Assembly (NCBI GenBank): GCA_022563215.1
Contig: JADFNT010000063.1
Coordinates: forward strand, 1-8,157
Source of the DNA: Pseudomonadota bacterium
GTDB taxonomy: Bacteria > Pseudomonadota > Alphaproteobacteria > Rhodospirillales > Casp-alpha2
Reading direction: 5' to 3'
Length of the DNA: 8,157 bases
The stretch's first letter is position 1. Every line of letters begins with the position of its first letter. Below the pieces are notes generated by a model. It was not told where the DNA came from. It searched no databases and saw nothing but the letters and a program-made list of their open reading frames with translations. Both the position numbers and the translations under genes were made by a program. Below, in pieces: positions 5,887 through 8,157 of the stretch.

Positions 5887-6663
5887 TTAGTCGGGTGCGT
5901 CCAAACGATCCCCGGCGGCCACCCGGCCGGCGGCGGTGACGCGTCCGTATACGCCTAAGTCCACGTGGCCGAAGCCGCGTTGCAGGTCCTTCGGGATGTT
6001 GAGGTCCCGCTCGGCGGTTTCGGGATCGACGTTGGTGGCCGCGCAGCGGTCGATGCGCTGGGTGATTTCCAGCCTCGCGCCGCCGATGGCGATCTCCTTT
6101 CCGAGCCAATCGAATTCGGCCCACGGGTCCAGCCCGTCGAGATAGATATTGCCGCGAAAGCGGGCCGGGTTGATGGGCTTGCCGGTGACCCGTTCCAGGT
6201 CCTTGACGCTGGCCAGGTTGATGATCGACACCACGGCCGATGAGTGGTCGCTGAGCACGTCGCCTTCCGCCGCCTCGACCAGCTTCGGCCGTCCGCGCGC
6301 GCCCTCGCCCATGTAGGCGGCGAAGAACTCCTCGATCATGGCGCGGCCGACGGGGGTGGTGATGTCGCCCCGGGCGACCCGTTTGCCGCCCCGCTCGACG
6401 GTCAGAACGCCGCTGTCGGCCTCGAACCGGGTGCGCAGCTTGGCCAGCTTCTCCTGGTTGACCAGCGACAGAAAACTGGTCTTCGGCAGCCAGCCGATGC
6501 GGGACCCATCGACGGGGGTCGAGCCCAGGGCGAGGGCGAAGCGGCGGTCATGGGGCAAGGGTTCCCCCGGAGTCAGTTCGACGTCTTCGAGGGTCTCCGC
6601 CGACAGCCCTTTCAGGGGGTAGCGGCAGATTTGGGCGACGGTCACGGCCATGGCTCCGAACAT
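5887..6663 (-). CDS. MOSC domain protein with N-terminal beta-barrel (YcbX/mARC-like)
   Basis: MOSC proteins bind molybdenum cofactor and act in sulfur or nitrogen-oxide chemistry; YcbX and mARC members reduce N-hydroxylated compounds. Numbered from the chosen start, 258 residues: an N-terminal MOSC_N domain (ICRYPLKGLSAETLEDVEL, about 12-30, and PHDRRFAL, 37-44), then the MOSC core with INPARFRGNIYLDG (164-177), the IDRCAATNVDPETAERD segment (204-220) and a final VYGRVTAAGRVAAGDRL. Cys207 sits where the mARC/YcbX family places its molybdenum-binding cysteine. Three starts compete: TTG at 6687, ATG at 6663 (GGAGGG just upstream) and ATG at 6651 (closest to the conserved domain). I chose 6663 because of GGAGG; all three give the same domains. 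No ferredoxin domain is attached, so an electron-donor partner would lie elsewhere. The gene is on the opposite strand to all its neighbours. The exact substrate cannot be told. Confidence 0.88.
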   Translation of the reverse strand: MFGAMAVTVAQICRYPLKGLSAETLEDVELTPGEPLPHDRRFALALGSTPVDGSRIGWLPKTSFLSLVNQEKLAKLRTRFEADSGVLTVERGGKRVARGDITTPVGRAMIEEFFAAYMGEGARGRPKLVEAAEGDVLSDHSSAVVSIINLASVKDLERVTGKPINPARFRGNIYLDGLDPWAEFDWLGKEIAIGGARLEITQRIDRCAATNVDPETAERDLNIPKDLQRGFGHVDLGVYGRVTAAGRVAAGDRLDAPD

Positions 6664-6665
6664 TG

Positions 6666-6671
6666 CCCTCC
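6666..6671 (-). promoter_or_regulatory. Ribosome binding site of the MOSC gene (GGAGGG)
   Basis: On the - strand GGAGGG ends 2 nt before the ATG at 6663 (3 nt if only GGAGG is counted), which is short. It supports 6663 over the TTG at 6687, which would place it within the coding region, but it is too far (15 nt) from the ATG at 6651. Confidence 0.4.
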
Positions 6672-6698
6672 GGGGGGCCTGAGTCAACGCCCCAAACC

Positions 6699-6726
6699 CT
6701 TGCGCCGAAAGACTTTTGGTCCATAT
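6699..6726 (+). promoter_or_regulatory. Candidate heat-shock (RpoH-type) promoter for clpB
   Basis: CTTGCGC (6699-6705) and GTCCATAT (6719-6726) are 13 nt apart. They match the sigma-32 pattern CTTGAAA / CCCCATnT in 4-5 and 6 positions. The alternative alphaproteobacterial description (CTTG, 17-18 nt, CYTATnT) also fits closely: CATATTT at 6722-6728 comes 19 nt after CTTG. The A/T island here is the only one in the control region. clpB is a classic RpoH target. The transcript would start near 6733, giving a leader of about 86 nt. Confidence 0.4.
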
Positions 6727-6747
6727 TTAGGGGTACCGGGTCATCAA
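6720..6747 (-). promoter_or_regulatory. Weak candidate promoter for the MOSC gene
   Basis: On the - strand TTGATG (complement of 6742-6747) and TATGGA (complement of 6720-6725) are spaced by 16 nt, resembling a sigma-70 promoter with 4/6 and 3/6 matches. The -10 lies in the same A/T island as the clpB promoter candidate, so the two would overlap back to back. Support is weak. Confidence 0.2.
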
Positions 6748-6755
6748 CCTGAGAG

Positions 6756-6806
6756 GCTTTCCCAGGGCCCGCCTTTGAAGGGGGCAGGGAAGGCGGTCAC
6801 GGAAAG
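6756..6806 (+). promoter_or_regulatory. Structured clpB leader with two mutually exclusive folds
   Basis: Fold A: GCTTTCCC (6756-6763) pairs with GGGAAGGC (6787-6794, one G-U), enclosing GCCC/GGGC (6767-6770 with 6782-6785) and CCT/AGG (6772-6774 with 6779-6781), loop TTGA. This leaves the ribosome binding site free. Fold B: CTTTCC (6757-6762) pairs perfectly with GGAAAG (6801-6806) at the ribosome binding site, enclosing CCGCCTT/AAGGCGG (6769-6775 with 6790-6796). The same 5' strand serves both folds, as in RNA switches. Pairing was checked by hand; energies were not computed. Confidence 0.35.
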
Positions 6807-6808
6807 GG
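6803..6808 (+). promoter_or_regulatory. Ribosome binding site of clpB (AAAGGG)
   Basis: AAAGGG lies 10 nt before the ATG at 6819. A second purine run, GAGG (6814-6817), is only 1 nt from the ATG and too close to serve. Confidence 0.55.
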
Positions 6809-6818
6809 TTTTTGAGGC

Positions 6819-8157
6819 ATGGAATTCGACAACTTCACCGAGCGCGTGCGCGGCTTCATCCAGTCGGCCCAGACCCTGGCGCTGCGCTCCGATCATCAGC
6901 AACTGACGCCGCCGCATCTGCTGAAATGTCTTCTCGACGACACCGACGGCCTGGCGGCTGGCCTCATCAACGCCGCCGGCGGCGACGCCAAGCAGGCGCT
7001 GTCCAACACCGAGGCCGAACTCAAGAAACTGCCGAAGGTCGAAGGCACCGGCGCCCAGCAGACGTACCTGGCCCCGGAAACGGCGCGGCTGTTCGAGCAG
7101 GCCGAGGAAATCGCCAAGAAATCGGGCGACAGCTTCGTCACCGCCGAGAAGCTGCTGCTGGCGATCGCCATGGCCGCCGGCACGTCCGCCGCCAAGGCGT
7201 TAACCGATGCCGGGGTGACGGCTGAGGCCCTGAACAAGGCGATCGGCGAATTCCGCCAGGGCCGGACGGCGGACAACCGCAACGCCGAGGACAACTACGA
7301 CGCGCTGAAAAAATACGCCCGCGACCTGACCGACGCCGCCCGCGACGGCAAGATCGATCCGGTCATCGGCCGCGACGAGGAAATCCGCCGCACCATCCAG
7401 GTGCTGTCGCGCCGCACCAAGAACAACCCCGTCCTCATCGGCGAGCCCGGCGTCGGCAAGACCGCCATCGTCGAGGGGCTGGCGATCCGCATCGTCAAGG
7501 GCGACGTGCCGGAAAGCCTGAAGGACAAGAAACTCATGGTGCTCGACCTGGGCGCCCTGGTCGCCGGGGCCAAGTTCCGCGGCGAGTTCGAAGAACGCCT
7601 GAAGGCGGTGCTGGGCGAGGTCGTCGCCGCCCAAGGCGAGATCGTGCTGTTCATCGACGAGATGCACACCTTGATCGGCGCCGGCGCCGCCGAGGGCAGC
7701 ACGGACGCGTCGAACCTGCTCAAGCCGGCCCTCGCCCGCGGCGAGCTGCACTGCGTCGGCGCCACGACCCTGGACGAGTACCGCAAGCACGTGGAGAAGG
7801 ACGCCGCCCTGGCCCGGCGCTTCCAGCCGGTCTACATCGCCGAGCCCGGCGTCGAGGACACGGTCTCGATCCTGCGCGGCATCAAGGAAAAATACGAGAT
7901 GCACCACGGCGTGCGCATCACCGACGCCGCCCTGGTCGCGGCGGCGACGTTGTCCAACCGCTATATCTCGGAGCGCTTCCTGCCCGACAAGGCCATCGAC
8001 CTGATGGACGAGGCGGCCAGCCGCCTGCGCATGGAGGTCGATTCCAAGCCCGAAGAGATCGACGAGCTCGACCGCCGCATCATCCAGCTCAAGATCGAGC
8101 GCGAGGCCCTGAAGAACGAGACCGACGAGGCGTCGAAGGAACGGCTCGGGAAACTGG
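6819..8157 (+). CDS. clpB: ATP-dependent chaperone (disaggregase) ClpB, N-terminal part (3' end outside window)
   Basis: ClpB is a hexameric AAA+ ATPase that pulls proteins out of aggregates together with DnaK. The frame is open from ATG 6819 to the window edge, giving 446 residues of a family that is usually about 860. Seen: the Clp N-domain (1-150) starting [13 protein letters not shown]; the first ATPase domain with [20 protein letters not shown] (184-203), Walker A GEPGVGKT (208-215), pore loop [11 protein letters not shown] (250-260, Phe253 where E. coli has Tyr), Walker B VLFIDE (276-281), sensor GATT (314-317) and arginine fingers Arg333/Arg334; and the start of the coiled-coil middle domain ([17 protein letters not shown], from 409). 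The middle domain distinguishes ClpB from ClpA. Codons are extremely G/C-ending, as expected for a highly expressed gene. The gene follows its own leader and a likely heat-shock promoter and is divergent from the MOSC gene. The second ATPase domain cannot be judged. Confidence 0.97.
   Translation, partial: MEFDNFTERVRGFIQSAQTLALRSDHQQLTPPHLLKCLLDDTDGLAAGLINAAGGDAKQALSNTEAELKKLPKVEGTGAQQTYLAPETARLFEQAEEIAKKSGDSFVTAEKLLLAIAMAAGTSAAKALTDAGVTAEALNKAIGEFRQGRTADNRNAEDNYDALKKYARDLTDAARDGKIDPVIGRDEEIRRTIQVLSRRTKNNPVLIGEPGVGKTAIVEGLAIRIVKGDVPESLKDKKLMVLDLGALVAGAKFRGEFEERLKAVLGEVVAAQGEIVLFIDEMHTLIGAGAAEGSTDASNLLKPALARGELHCVGATTLDEYRKHVEKDAALARRFQPVYIAEPGVEDTVSILRGIKEKYEMHHGVRITDAALVAAATLSNRYISERFLPDKAIDLMDEAASRLRMEVDSKPEEIDELDRRIIQLKIEREALKNETDEASKERLGKL

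Noticed and set aside
5872..5894. Hairpin CCGA/TCGG plus AATT/AATT between the convergent DUF4167 and MOSC genes
   Set aside because: A bidirectional terminator would suit this site, but the stem is short, A/T-rich and bulged, and lacks a T-tract on either side.
6664..6818. CIRCE-type HrcA operator upstream of clpB
   Set aside because: No TTAGCACTC-N9-GAGTGCTAA inverted repeat or close variant is present in the control region.
6244..6906. 220-codon + strand frame across the MOSC gene into clpB
   Set aside because: It is antisense to the MOSC gene and out of frame with clpB, without motifs; both real genes are strongly supported.

Overview
This window looks like chromosomal DNA from a GC-rich alphaproteobacterium, probably in or near the Rhodospirillales. 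The assignment rests on three things: the IspG C-terminus ([11 protein letters not shown] and [13 protein letters not shown] blocks) is of the alphaproteobacterial kind; it carries a DUF4167 protein, a family I know only from Alphaproteobacteria; and that gene lies close to clpB. Codon third positions are strongly G/C in all the coding genes. No mobile element, CRISPR array, tRNA or rRNA was found.

Layout. Positions 1-5150 form one co-directional, tightly packed block on the + strand: the 3' end of ispG (isoprenoid biosynthesis), hisS (histidyl-tRNA synthetase), hemA (glutamyl-tRNA reductase of the C5 haem pathway), prfA (release factor 1) and prmC (the methyltransferase that modifies release factors). 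Gaps are 21 and 8 nt, followed by two 4-nt start/stop overlaps (GTGA and ATGA), so translational coupling is likely. A 247-nt gap (5151-5397) with lower G/C content holds a terminator-like hairpin and a doubtful 49-codon ORF. Next come a DUF4167 gene on the + strand, a MOSC-domain gene on the - strand that converges on it, and the first 446 codons of clpB on the + strand, cut by the window edge. The MOSC gene and clpB are divergent and share a control region of about 155 nt. That region contains a heat-shock (RpoH-like) promoter candidate and a leader with two competing RNA folds, one of which covers the clpB ribosome binding site.

How the genes fit together. The core theme is tRNA and translation. 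HisRS charges tRNA-His, GluTR uses charged tRNA-Glu as its substrate, RF1 terminates translation, and PrmC methylates the glutamine of the RF1 GGQ motif. ispG-hisS and hemA-prfA-prmC are each familiar clusters from gammaproteobacteria such as E. coli; here they are joined end to end. DUF4167 has a basic, Arg/Gly/Asn-rich N-terminus and may bind RNA. ClpB is the protein disaggregase.

Nothing here amounts to a clearly new biological system; most of it is housekeeping. The points most worth a second look are a C5-type haem enzyme in an alphaproteobacterial setting, the repeated Ser-Gly-Lys-Glu tail of HemA that doubles as the prfA ribosome binding site, the possible RNA switch in the clpB leader, and the unexplained 5151-5397 gap.
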